18,758 nucleotides of DNA, from positions 1 to 18,758 of the forward strand of contig CAZJRB010000133.1 in the NCBI GenBank assembly GCA_964547995.1. The letters are read 5' to 3'. This stretch comes from CAZJRB01 sp964547995. GTDB lineage: Bacteria; Planctomycetota; Planctomycetia; Pirellulales; Thermoguttaceae. The position numbers were made by a program, and so were the translations under genes. Below, in pieces: positions 1 to 7,843 of this stretch (positions within the stretch are counted from its first letter, which is position 1; the number at the start of each line of letters is the position of its first letter). Under the pieces are notes generated by a model. The model was given only the letters and a program-made list of their open reading frames with translations, ran no database searches and was not told where the DNA came from.

Positions 1-2747
1 GCGTTCTCGGGCAGCTTTTCAATGGGGATATTCTTTTCGACTTTCTTGGCCGGTTGCGGCGTCGTTGCAGGAGCGGGCTTGGAAAGGTCGTCTTTGACGG
101 CAAAGGCGCGGAACCCGTTTCTCTGGGTGGGGATATTAAACATCCCCATACCGCCGCCCATGCCACCCATACCGCCACCCATACCACCCATACCCAGGCC
201 GCCGCCCATTCCACCGCCGGCCTGCTGGCCGCCAAAGGCGCCCCCGCCCATACCGCCCATTCCCATGCCGCTCGAGGCGCCGAAACCGCCCATGCCTCCC
301 AAGCTTCCAAAGCCGCCGGAGAAGCCGGCATCCCTGATCGGGAGCACCAGGTCGGCCACCGGGTAGACCTTCGTTGTCAATCGCGAGTCTGCCTCCTCCG
401 GCGTCGTGATCAGCAGCACTTCGTCCTGGATTACGTATGTCAGATCCAGCTCGCGAAGCGTCAGCCGCAACGCCGACCGCAACGAAATACCTTTGAGGTC
501 CTTCGTGATCGGCGTGTCGGTACCGACGCCCACGTCGTCGAGCGCCTTCTTGTCGATCTGGATTTCGATGTCGTGGTAGTCCTTCAGGTAGTCAACCACG
601 TCGGACAACGGCGTCTCGATGAATTCGAGTTGTGTCGGCGACTTCAGCGCATCGGCGATCTTCTTTTCGGCCTTGCCCCGGCTGGCGAGGTCCATGGAGC
701 TGTATTTTTCCTTGCGCCGCGCCGACAACTCCCGCCAGACGCCGGATTCCGGGTACACAATCGGCGGTTCGTCGGACATCGGTACGTGCGACCTCTCTAC
801 CTGGTAGAGCGTGTCGACGACGCCCTTCTGCCGGGCAACCCGGAGCACCATCGCATCGTGGAGGTAGCCGCTCTGACGCGCATGGAGCGTGGCCAAGACG
901 GGTACGGGATTTTCCGGGACCTCCGCCGCTGCTTCGGCGGCCGCCCCTTCTTCCGCCAGGCGATACCTGCCCTCGTCCATCAAGGAGTTGAACCGTTCCA
1001 TCAATTGTCGGACCTTGAGCTGTTTTCTCAACAGGTTTTCATTGATAAGCATCCGCTCCTTGGCGATAGCGAGGTTTTCCTGGATTTGTTGCCGGCGTTG
1101 TTCGAGTTCGACCTGCCGCCGGTTGGCCGCCCGCAACGCGGCCTCGATGACGTCGATCAATTGGTCGCGGACCTCCGGCTTGAGGTCGGGAGTCTGGCGA
1201 ACCATTTCCAGGGTGAGTTTCAGGCTCTGCTTGGCGCCTTCGGGATCCGTGTCCATCTGGCCGCGGGCCTTGTTCACGGCGTTTTGCACCTGGGTCTGGA
1301 GGACTTGTTTGACCACGTTTTCACTCTGGCTGAAGTTGCCGGTGAAGGCGCCGTCGGGCACTCCGCCAATCATGTTCATGTCGCCGCCGATGAACTCGTC
1401 GCCCACGGTGGCGCGTCCCCTGCCCGCCGGCATTTCGCCGCCTGCTGCGCCCGCTGCGCCTCCGCCGCCCTTCTTCGCCAGCGCGCCCTTGATCGCCAAG
1501 GCTTCCGGATTGCCCGGATCCCGGCGCAACGCTTCATTGGCAAGGCGTTCGGCATCGTCGTCCTTGCCGGACCTCAGTGCCTGCCGGGCAAGATGGGCCG
1601 CGCCGCGGACACCGACATTGACCGCCTGGCGCGCCTCCTCCAGGCTCTTCGAGCCGATCAGCGGCAGGCTCACGCCGCCGTCCACCTTCGCCCGGTCGAC
1701 CAGTTCGGCCAGGTAGTTGTTGATTTCCGCCGATTTCGTCGGCTGCACCTTCCACGAGAGTTTCTCGGGTCCGTCCGGGCCGCCGGCCGTCATATCGATG
1801 TCAAACGGGCCCTTCCCGGAATACGTGCCGATTACCACCGTGTCGCGGTCGGTTCGCAGCGGGGGCATCCGTGTGGGATAGACTTCCATTCCTTCCGGCC
1901 ACTTCACGTCGTCCGGCGGCCAGATGACGGGATCGTCGGCCGCTTCGGCCAACTCGCCCCCGGCTTGGGGGCTCATTTGAACGATTCTTCCGCCTGTATG
2001 GCCCGCCAACGCCCCGAGCAACTGGAGATCGACTCGCGGCCCTACCGGACAACTGCTAACGGGAATCCGCTCGCTGGCCAGTCTATCGATCAGCTTTTCG
2101 AACTTCGCGGTCCCCAGCAGATTGGCCGCGCTCATCCCGTCGCCGATATAGACCACCGCCCGGCCGTGCTTCGAATCGGCCGTTTTGCTGGAGTAGCTGT
2201 CCGCAGCCGCGGTCAGGGCCTTCTCCATGTCGGTCGACCCCAGCGGGACCCGCCGGTCGAGCTTTTTGAGTGCCTCGGCCATTTCCGGGCTGCCGGGCGC
2301 CACGAAGTCCTTGGTCAAGGGGATGGCGTGCAAGTCGACCGCCACCAGCTTTGCGCGATCGCCGGGCGCCAACTTCGATAGCGCGTTTTGCAACGTACCA
2401 AGCCCGTCGCTGCGGAAATTACCCGCCTGGCTCGCCGACGTGTCGAACAGGAGCACGACGTCGCGGGGATTGGCCGATGGCGGGGTTGCGGGGGCCTGCA
2501 AGCCCAGTGCGAAGTAATTCTCGCCGTCGGGGTGCGAGAACGTTTCGAGTTGAGTTACTTTGCCCTTCGTAGCCACCGTGCTTGGGGCCGCCTTGCTTGG
2601 GGCCTTGCTTGGGGCCGCCTTGCTTGGGGCCGCCTTGCTAGTCGTCTTGTCATTGGTCTTGGTACCCAAATCCAAGGCCACCGCGTTTGTAAAAAGGCTA
2701 CCCATAAGGAGGAGAGCCACCGAGAGGTATACGGGATGTTTCGACAT
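1..2747 (-). CDS. Secreted VWA-domain protein with STN-like C-terminal domain (partial, 3' end missing)
   Basis: The reverse frame is open from an ATG at 2747 to the left window edge (about 915 codons), so the C-terminus is missing. A GGAG sits 10-13 nt upstream of the ATG. An N-terminal signal peptide (MSKHPVYLSVALLLMGSLFTN) is followed by a short Pro-Ser-Lys-Ala repeat linker. A von Willebrand factor A domain spans roughly residues 90-250, with MIDAS-like DTSAS in 'VVLLFDTSAS' and a later 'YIGDG'. Residues about 535-590 are a charged Glu/Gln/Arg-rich probable coiled coil. Residues about 709-785 resemble a secretin/TonB short N-terminal (STN) domain: 'IETPLSDVVDYLKD', then 'LRSALRLTLRELDLTYVI'. 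A Gly/Met-rich tract (GMGGMGG units, about 800-877) follows. It is probably envelope-associated; the partner is unknown. VWA and signal peptide are confident, STN is moderate. A long plus-strand reading frame over this region is its antisense shadow. Confidence 0.85.
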   Translation of the reverse strand, partial: MSKHPVYLSVALLLMGSLFTNAVALDLGTKTNDKTTSKAAPSKAAPSKAPSKAAPSTVATKGKVTQLETFSHPDGENYFALGLQAPATPPSANPRDVVLLFDTSASQAGNFRSDGLGTLQNALSKLAPGDRAKLVAVDLHAIPLTKDFVAPGSPEMAEALKKLDRRVPLGSTDMEKALTAAADSYSSKTADSKHGRAVVYIGDGMSAANLLGTAKFEKLIDRLASERIPVSSCPVGPRVDLQLLGALAGHTGGRIVQMSPQAGGELAEAADDPVIWPPDDVKWPEGMEVYPTRMPPLRTDRDTVVIGTYSGKGPFDIDMTAGGPDGPEKLSWKVQPTKSAEINNYLAELVDRAKVDGGVSLPLIGSKSLEEARQAVNVGVRGAAHLARQALRSGKDDDAERLANEALRRDPGNPEALAIKGALAKKGGGGAAGAAGGEMPAGRGRATVGDEFIGGDMNMIGGVPDGAFTGNFSQSENVVKQVLQTQVQNAVNKARGQMDTDPEGAKQSLKLTLEMVRQTPDLKPEVRDQLIDVIEAALRAANRRQVELEQRRQQIQENLAIAKERMLINENLLRKQLKVRQLMERFNSLMDEGRYRLAEEGAAAEAAAEVPENPVPVLATLHARQSGYLHDAMVLRVARQKGVVDTLYQVERSHVPMSDEPPIVYPESGVWRELSARRKEKYSSMDLASRGKAEKKIADALKSPTQLEFIETPLSDVVDYLKDYHDIEIQIDKKALDDVGVGTDTPITKDLKGISLRSALRLTLRELDLTYVIQDEVLLITTPEEADSRLTTKVYPVADLVLPIRDAGFSGGFGSLGGMGGFGASSGMGMGGMGGGAFGGQQAGGGMGGGLGMGGMGGGMGGMGGGMGMFNIPTQRNGFRAFAVKDDLSKPAPATTPQPAKKVEKNIPIEKLPEN
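2580..2639 (-). repeat. In-frame tandem repeat coding for a Pro-Ser-Lys-Ala-Ala linker
   Basis: Four head-to-tail units (three of 15 bp and one of 12 bp) lie just after the signal peptide of the VWA protein. They encode PSKAA or PSKA. The 12-bp unit lacks one Ala codon, as expected from slipped-strand change. The linker is probably flexible and variable in length between strains. Confidence 0.8.
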
Positions 2748-2977
2748 GTCTGTAATCTCCCACGTGCAAAACAGAGAAATGCGAACCCCACAGCAGGCCG
2801 TGTTCCGCAGCGACCGCTGGGGACGCAGAGATTTTCCTAGAAACGGACTAAGTGTACCTCACTATTTTAGTCGAACTCCGGCAGATATGCCAACGAAAAA
2901 CCCTAAGTCCTTACGATTTCGGGAGATCGGTCTTGTGCCCGGCCTGTCTGCCACCCCCACCGCTAAGGGGAATGAAA
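2748..2977. other. Intergenic region upstream of the VWA gene, no gene seen
   Basis: Between the VWA start and the terminator at 2978 I see no convincing ORF, RNA gene or repeat. It should contain the VWA promoter, but no clear sigma70-like pair stands out. Confidence 0.5.
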
Positions 2978-3011
2978 ACGGCCCAGACAATCTCGCGGAT
3001 GTCTGGGCCGT
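2978..3011 (-). terminator. Rho-independent-type terminator of the acidic repeat protein gene
   Basis: An 11-bp perfect inverted repeat (ACGGCCCAGAC with GTCTGGGCCGT) encloses a 12-nt loop. Read on the minus strand it is followed by TTTT. It lies about 90 bp beyond the stop codon of the minus-strand gene ending at 3101. Confidence 0.7.
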
Positions 3012-3100
3012 AACCCTTTCCCTAATAGGTACTTACGCCATGTGCCCCTGACGGCTTGGCTGGTACGGGAAATACCAGGGATTCCAACGCCGTGAAGAAT

Positions 3101-4345
3101 TCAATGTTTCAACGAGGAGATGCGACGCGACATCCCGCAAAACGCCTCGCCTACCCCGTTCAACGAATCGGCTGTCAAGTCCAGAACCACGTTGACGACC
3201 TTCCAGCCCGACGCCGACCCGTCCAACTCTTCGGCGTCTTCGCAGGTAATCTCGGTGACCTCGTCGATCCATGCCTCGGAGAGATCCTCCAGGGCCCCCA
3301 CCAGCATGGTCGCCCCGTCGTCGACGTCGAATTCACCCAACTCGACCAGGCGGAAGGCGCCCAACATCGCGCTGGCGGATACGACATCATCGGCCAGGCC
3401 GAAGGCATCGATACCGGCGATGTCCGCGAATCGGCTTAGGAACTCGATGGCTTCCCAGCCTTGGGACTCAACGTACTCGCTCAAGACGGCTCGTCGCACG
3501 TCCCACGGCTCCTCAGCGAGACGGTGCAACGTCCGCACGATATTCTCGTCGTCCCAAGTGAGCAGCTCGCTCGGCAACCAGGCAGACAATTTGCAGTCGC
3601 TTTCTACATCGTACGAGTCCGTTTCATACTCGAAGACGTCCCCGTCGGCGCCTTCGCAGTAGTTCTCCTCCTCGTACTCCCAGTTGCCGTACGCTGCTTC
3701 GTAATCGTACTCGCCGTATGTCTCTTCGTTTTCCGCGTATTGATATTCGCCGTAGTCGCCGCTTTCGTCGGATTGCCCGTCTTCTTGCTCGGCGTATTCA
3801 CAGCCATAATCCTCAGAGCCGTAGTCCTCATAGCCGTAATTCTCATAGTCGTAGTCCTCATAGCCGTAATTCTCATAGTCGTAGTCCTCATAGCCGTAAT
3901 CCTCATAGTCGTAATCCTCAGAGCCGTAATCCTCAGAGTCGTAGTCCTCAGAGCTGTAGTCTTCAGAGTCGTAGTCCTCAGAGCTGTAGTCCTCAGAGTC
4001 GTAGTCCTCGGAGTCGTAGGTGTAGTCCTCTACCGGCTCTTCGTCCTCATAAGCGTCCCGGCAGTAATCGAATTCGTAGTCATAGTAATCATCGATGTAT
4101 TCCTCGTCGGTGGCGTATTGAGTCTCTTCTTCGTATCCGCGCTGGAAATCCTCTTGCAGTTCTACTCCGTGATCGCCGACCGACCCGTCCTCGTCGGTCC
4201 ACTCCGTGTCGTCGATGACGGTGTCTTCCGACCAATCCATGACAACGTCAGCTTGGTCATCTTCGAGCTCTTTGCTCGATGCGAGTGCCGCTGCCGCGCA
4301 CGCGAAGGCAACAAGCAGTGGCAACAAAATGCGAGTACACTTCAT
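3101..4345 (-). CDS. Secreted acidic, tyrosine-rich pentapeptide-repeat protein
   Basis: A 414-residue protein I cannot assign to a family. It starts with a signal peptide (MKCTRILLPLLVAFACAAAA, cleavage probably after ALA). Residues about 30-250 are extremely rich in Asp, Glu and Tyr. Residues about 108-182 are tandem pentapeptides of the form (S/Y)-E-(D/N)-Y-(D/G/S), for example SEDYD and YENYG. The C-terminal part, from about residue 255, is ordinary, probably helical and globular ('WDVRRAVLSEYVESQGW', 'FADIAGIDAFGLADDVV'), so this looks like a domain on an acidic stalk. An AAGGA lies about 11 nt upstream of the ATG at 4345, and a terminator follows the stop. Cation binding, adhesion or tyrosine cross-linking are possible inferences. 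The plus-strand hydrophobic ORF over the repeats is an antisense shadow. Confidence 0.85.
   Translation of the reverse strand: MKCTRILLPLLVAFACAAAALASSKELEDDQADVVMDWSEDTVIDDTEWTDEDGSVGDHGVELQEDFQRGYEEETQYATDEEYIDDYYDYEFDYCRDAYEDEEPVEDYTYDSEDYDSEDYSSEDYDSEDYSSEDYDSEDYGSEDYDYEDYGYEDYDYENYGYEDYDYENYGYEDYGSEDYGCEYAEQEDGQSDESGDYGEYQYAENEETYGEYDYEAAYGNWEYEEENYCEGADGDVFEYETDSYDVESDCKLSAWLPSELLTWDDENIVRTLHRLAEEPWDVRRAVLSEYVESQGWEAIEFLSRFADIAGIDAFGLADDVVSASAMLGAFRLVELGEFDVDDGATMLVGALEDLSEAWIDEVTEITCEDAEELDGSASGWKVVNVVLDLTADSLNGVGEAFCGMSRRISSLKH
3804..4020 (-). repeat. Coding tandem repeats (15-bp and 30-bp units)
   Basis: The pentapeptide region is repetitive at DNA level. 15-bp units (core GTAGTCCTCAGA) dominate at 3900-4020, and a 30-bp unit encoding alternating YEDYD/YENYG is duplicated at about 3825-3900. 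The near identity of units points to recent expansion by slippage or recombination. Confidence 0.8.
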
Positions 4346-4687
4346 GTTTCCAATGTCCTTCGGGATGTTTCCCGGCCTGAGAGTGAGACGATTAGTAACG
4401 GTACCGTACCTCGCCCGTTGCAGAATTGGACGAGTGTGTTCTCTAAGCGTATCGGAACTGGGGATTTAGGTTCATTAGGTCATCAATAGAATATAGGAAT
4501 GCATGGAAAGGATGCGACTCTGGCGAATCCCGGGGGCATGTGTAAAATATTACGTGTCACGAAAGTAGCGGCTATTCTCAACCTCCTCTTGATAAGATTG
4601 GGCGATTTTTCGGGCGACTCCTGGCAACATGGGAAGCTTAATGGAGCTTTTCCAGTAATAACCCTGCCGGACACAGGTCCGCAAAAG

Positions 4688-5061
4688 TGAATCCCGCCGG
4701 CTTGTCCGGCGGATTGTTCGGTTTCTTGCTACAGGCGGGCTACCTGTTGCGGAAAGCCGGATTTTCGGGTGCCATGCCCACGCTCGCGTGGGCATGTAGG
4801 AAACTCCCATACTCTGGAGTTTCCCCTCTTTGCCATGCCCACGCTCGCGTGGGCATGTAAAGCGCCGCCCACCATCACACTGCCTGCTAGGAGCCATGCC
4901 CACGCTCGCGTGGGCATGTAGCGGTTTCTTGCGGGATTCACGACATGCCCACGTAAGCGTGGGCATGGCACCCAACTTTCCGCAACAGAAACTAATTAAA
5001 TTGGCATTTGGCATTTGTAGCGAAAAGCCGAACGATCCGCCGGGCAAGCCGCCGGGATTCA
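4688..5061. mobile_element. 374-bp composite palindromic element with 46-bp inverted ends
   Basis: The outer arms 4688-4733 and 5016-5061 are inverted repeats with 40 of 46 positions identical (both start TGAATCCCG and end GCTACA). Further in, CTGTTGCGGAAAG (4744-4756) is perfectly inverted at 4976-4988, and a 16-bp stretch starting GGGTGCCATG (4767-4782) is inverted at 4958-4973. The middle holds further hairpin copies. There is no credible ORF and no clear target duplication. It looks like a non-autonomous, MITE-like element or a nest of REP-type insertions. The flank 4346-4687, upstream of the acidic repeat gene, holds no gene that I can support. Confidence 0.7.
4771..4973. repeat. Cluster of four family-1 hairpins (three direct, one inverted)
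   Basis: Each unit has 10-bp arms CATGCCCACG and CGTGGGCATG around a 4-nt loop (CTCG in three, TAAG in the fourth). Units are at 4773-4796, 4834-4857, 4895-4918 and, inverted, 4944-4967. The three direct copies share 28 bp and are spaced exactly 61 bp apart, leaving 33-bp unique intervals. The first interval contains its own 9-bp inverted repeat (GGAAACTCC at 4799, GGAGTTTCC at 4816). Related units occur at 9012, 9055 and 11735. I read these as REP-like hairpins, not CRISPR. Confidence 0.85.
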
Positions 5062-5193
5062 TTTCGTTGTCTCCGTGCCGGTTAGCCGTTGGCCTTGCTG
5101 ATGGGAATGCCTTGACACAGCTCCCTCTTTATCCAGCCGTTTCTATTGTGAACTCGCCTTGCCCGCGGGAATTTGGTATCATTATAGATAGAT

Positions 5194-5325
5194 GAAGGTG
5201 TCCGGGAATTGCAGACCGAAATCACTGTAGGGGAACGGCCTCTGTGCCGTTCCTTTTGGGCAACGATCCATCTGCGGAACGCCACAGAGGGCGTTCCCTA
5301 CAGGGTCGAATTCCCGGACGGCCTC
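5194..5325. mobile_element. 132-bp MITE-like element with nested hairpins (family 2)
   Basis: Perfect 11-bp outer arms (GTCCGGGAATT at 5200, AATTCCCGGAC at 5309) enclose two inverted hairpins, 5232-5253 and 5276-5297. Both are GGAACG-type stems around CTCTGT. An 8-bp direct repeat AGATAGAT flanks the unit (5186-5193 and 5326-5333) like a target duplication, although that sequence is simple enough to arise by chance. The element ends 54 bp before the ATG of the HtrA-like gene. Confidence 0.6.
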
Positions 5326-5379
5326 AGATAGATAGGGGGGGGCTTGGTTTTGCCTATTGATGCGGGTGAGGAGTGGAAC

Positions 5380-6567
5380 ATGAGGAAAACGGTTATTCTC
5401 TGCGGTGTGTCGGCCCTGCTGGGGTCATTGGCGGCGATCGCCTTGTACGATCCGCCCGACGCCGAGCAAGAGAGCGTTGCCCAGGAGCTGCGCCCGCGGC
5501 AACCGTCCGATCGCGTTGTGTCGCGAGTGGACCGCCCGCTGAGGCCTCCGCCCGCGCTGCCGACACAATACGAGAACCTTACGGCGGAGGAGCGAGTCAA
5601 TGTCAGCGTCTACCAGAACGCCAACCGGAGCGTCGTCAACATCGACACCCGGACCGTGCAGACCAGTCTCCTTTTCATGCGGGAGATCGCCTCGGAGGGC
5701 GAGGGAAGCGGCACGGTTATCGACCGGCAGGGCCACGTGCTGACAAACTTCCACGTCATCGGCGACGCCCGGGAAATCCAGGTTACCCTGTACGACGGCA
5801 AGACCTACACGGCCCGACAGATCGGCGTCGATCCGGCCACCGACGTGGCGGTGCTGAAGATCGACGCCCCGGCCGAGTCCCTCTATCCGGTCACTTTCGG
5901 CAGTTCCAGCGGCCTGCTGGTCGGGCAGCGCGTCTTCGCCATCGGCAATCCGTTCGGCCTGGAACGGACCCTCACGACCGGCGTCATCTCCAGCCTCAAC
6001 CGCTCGATCCCGGGACGGCGCAGCCGGCGCATGCTGAAGTCGCTCATTCAGGTCGATGCCGCCATCAACCCCGGAAGCTCCGGCGGACCGCTCCTGGATA
6101 CGCACGGCAGAATGATCGGCATGAACACGGCCATTGCCAGCAAGACGGGCGAAAGCGTCGGCGTCGGATTCGCGATTCCGGTGAACACGATTGCACGCGT
6201 GGTGCCCCAGTTGATCGACAAGGGGCGGGTGATTCGCCCCGACATCGGCGTTGCCCGCGTGTACGAGACCGAGTACGGGCTCTTGATCGCCACGCTGGAG
6301 CCCGGCGGCGCGGCGGAAAAGGCCGGATTACAGGGGCCGCAGATCATCCGGCGAAGACGGCGACAAGGACCGTTCGTCTACGAGTATCAGACCATCGACC
6401 GGACCGCCGCCGACCTGATCGTCGCCGCCGACGGGCAGCAGGTCCGCACCGGCGACGACCTGTTGATGATCGTCGAAAGCAAGAAGCCCGGCGAAAAAAT
6501 CGTCATCACCGTCATCCGCAAGAGGCAAAAGGTCGAAATCCCCGTTACGCTCCAATCCAGTCAGTAG
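5380..6567 (+). CDS. HtrA/DegP-like S1C serine protease with one PDZ domain
   Basis: A 395-residue protein. The N-terminus (MRKTVILCGVSALLGSLAAI) is a signal peptide or signal anchor, followed by a Pro/Arg-rich linker to about residue 65. The trypsin-like domain carries the catalytic triad: His125 in 'LTNFHVIGDA', Asp155 in 'PATDVAVLK' and Ser234 in 'NPGSSGGPLL'. A single C-terminal PDZ domain (about 285-390) starts at 'RPDIGVARV' and contains a basic stretch (IIRRRRRQG) before 'ADLIVAADGQQV'. Expected role: ATP-independent quality-control protease/chaperone in the periplasm or at the membrane. I chose the ATG at 5380 because GTGAGGAG lies 6 nt upstream; a TTG 36 nt earlier lacks such a site. 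It stands alone, with a MITE-like element upstream and a strong hairpin downstream. Confidence 0.93.
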   Translation: MRKTVILCGVSALLGSLAAIALYDPPDAEQESVAQELRPRQPSDRVVSRVDRPLRPPPALPTQYENLTAEERVNVSVYQNANRSVVNIDTRTVQTSLLFMREIASEGEGSGTVIDRQGHVLTNFHVIGDAREIQVTLYDGKTYTARQIGVDPATDVAVLKIDAPAESLYPVTFGSSSGLLVGQRVFAIGNPFGLERTLTTGVISSLNRSIPGRRSRRMLKSLIQVDAAINPGSSGGPLLDTHGRMIGMNTAIASKTGESVGVGFAIPVNTIARVVPQLIDKGRVIRPDIGVARVYETEYGLLIATLEPGGAAEKAGLQGPQIIRRRRRQGPFVYEYQTIDRTAADLIVAADGQQVRTGDDLLMIVESKKPGEKIVITVIRKRQKVEIPVTLQSSQ

Positions 6568-6685
6568 AGCGGGTCGTAGTTGCCCGGGACACAACCGGCA
6601 AATCCCTCCCTAAGGACTCGCGAACAAATTGTTTCCGGAATTCGACAGGATGCCGTGACGTGGAGCAATCGTGTGCAGCGCAATC
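6568..6685. other. Spacer after the protease gene, nothing recognised
   Basis: No ORF, RNA gene or repeat is supported here. The gene-free interval continues to 6928 and is otherwise occupied by the hairpins at 6686-6756 and 6801-6831. Confidence 0.5.
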
Positions 6686-6756
6686 AAAGGAGGGGGCACC
6701 CGCCCCCGGCACTTGGCTTCTTCGGTTATGGACCGGGGGCGGGTGCCCCCTCCTTT
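6686..6756. repeat. Perfect 24-bp inverted repeat (family 4 hairpin doublet), possible terminator
   Basis: The arms 6686-6709 and 6733-6756 are exact reverse complements (AAAGGAGGGGGCACC..., ending CCCCCGG) around a 23-nt loop. Each arm can form a small GGGGG/CCCCC hairpin of its own, at 6692-6707 and 6735-6750, with centres 43 bp apart. The right arm runs into TTTATTTTT, so it could end transcription from the protease gene, 119 bp upstream. Degenerate copies occur at 7844-7939. Confidence 0.85.
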
Positions 6757-6800
6757 ATTTTTGAATCCGGCAAGTTGTTTATCGGCCGCCCCCTTGGACA

Positions 6801-6831
6801 ACTGGTATTGGCGGAAATGGCCAACACCAGT
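6801..6831. other. Hairpin in the leader region of the methyltransferase gene
   Basis: ACTGGTATTGGC (6801-6812) pairs with GCCAACACCAGT (6820-6831) over 12 positions with one mismatch (a G-U wobble if read on the minus strand). The loop is 7 nt. It lies about 100 nt before the ATG at 6929. It could be an untranslated-leader structure; function unknown. Confidence 0.45.
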
Positions 6832-6928
6832 ATGCTTTCCGGGCAACCGATCAGCGGGCCGTGTGCGAGGGAGAACGCCCGATCCCAACGTCACCGGCCG
6901 GGGAACCATACGCGAAGGAGGCCAGTCG

Positions 6929-7732
6929 ATGCTCTCGTTGCCTGAGGACTACGCCGTCTGTGTAGATGAAATCATCGAGATGGCCCGAGATGTCGAGGGC
7001 TGTCTCACGGAAAAGGAAATGCGATTCCTGGCCTTGTTGGGCGCCTGTCCGACCGCGGAAGGCCGGGTTCTCGAAATCGGGAGCTTCAAGGGCAAATCGA
7101 CCGTAATTCTGTCGCGGGGCGCCGGGCTTGCCGGCGATCCCCGGATTTCCGCCATCGATCCGTTAACCTCACCATCCGTGACCGATCCCGATCTGAAGGG
7201 AAAAGACAACGGATGGGATGATTTCCGGGCCAATCTCACGAAGGCGGGCGTGGTCGATTACGTCGATTTTCATCGCACCGTTTCGGAGGAAGTCGCGAAG
7301 ACGTGGGACCGCCCGTTGCGGTTGTTATGGATCGACGGCGATCATACGTACGCGGGAACCAAGGCCGACTTCGATAATTTCTCTCCCCATCTTTCCGACC
7401 GCGGCATTATTGCCCTGCACGACGTCTTGCACCAGTACGACGGCAGCATCCGGGTCTTCTGCGAAGACATCCTGCTTTCCGACCACTTCGGACCTTGCGG
7501 GCTGGTCGGCAGCATCGGCTGGGCACAATACTTCTGTGATCCGGCCGAGGCCGGGGGGTATCGCCGGCAAAAGTTGGACCTGTACCGCCGTGTCAGCAGG
7601 TTGATCCCCTACTATGTTTTCCAGCAGAAGCATACGGGCATTCGAAAACTGATGGCCAAGTTCCGGCGGTCGCAAGTGCCGCACAAGGAGATCCATCCGG
7701 AGGCCTGGCTGGCGATGCTCGACCGAAACTGA
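6929..7732 (+). CDS. Class I SAM-dependent methyltransferase (Methyltransf_24/CmcI-like)
   Basis: A 267-residue soluble protein with a Rossmann-type methyltransferase core. The SAM-binding motif I is 'VLEIGSFKGKST' (residues 47-58). 'AIDPLTSP' (75-82) fits the acidic end of strand 2. 'LLWIDGDHTYAGTK' (132-145) and 'GIIALHDVLHQYDG' (159-172) are hallmarks of the Methyltransf_24 group, often near glycan or natural-product genes. The last about 60 residues, after 'YRRQKLDLYRRVSRL', are basic. AAGGAGG lies 8 nt before the ATG, which sets this start although the frame stays open upstream. The substrate is not predictable, and neighbours do not suggest a pathway. Confidence 0.85.
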   Translation: MLSLPEDYAVCVDEIIEMARDVEGCLTEKEMRFLALLGACPTAEGRVLEIGSFKGKSTVILSRGAGLAGDPRISAIDPLTSPSVTDPDLKGKDNGWDDFRANLTKAGVVDYVDFHRTVSEEVAKTWDRPLRLLWIDGDHTYAGTKADFDNFSPHLSDRGIIALHDVLHQYDGSIRVFCEDILLSDHFGPCGLVGSIGWAQYFCDPAEAGGYRRQKLDLYRRVSRLIPYYVFQQKHTGIRKLMAKFRRSQVPHKEIHPEAWLAMLDRN

Positions 7733-7843
7733 ACCGAAACCGGGGGCGATGGCGCCGGCCTTCCCCCAGGTGTCCCGCCCGGCCAGCCATTGGATTGAGG
7801 TGGTTGACCGCCGCACCGGTTTGGACTATTCTCGAGGATCGGC

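Noticed and set aside
54..2381. 775-codon open frame on the plus strand
   Set aside because: It is antisense to the VWA gene, lacks any recognisable domain and is His/Arg-rich as expected of a GC-rich shadow frame; the minus frame has a signal peptide, ribosome site and domains.
3461..4489. 342-codon plus-strand frame with long Val/Ile-rich hydrophobic repeats
   Set aside because: It is the complement of the SEDYD/YENYG codons of the acidic repeat gene; the apparent membrane segments are artefacts of that repeat.
4771..4973. CRISPR array
   Set aside because: Repeats are near-complete palindromes, one copy is inverted, the same units are dispersed elsewhere and no cas gene is present.
5146..5186. 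Promoter before the HtrA-like gene (TATCAT near 5177)
   Set aside because: No -35 hexamer at proper spacing, and a 132-bp palindromic element separates it from the gene.
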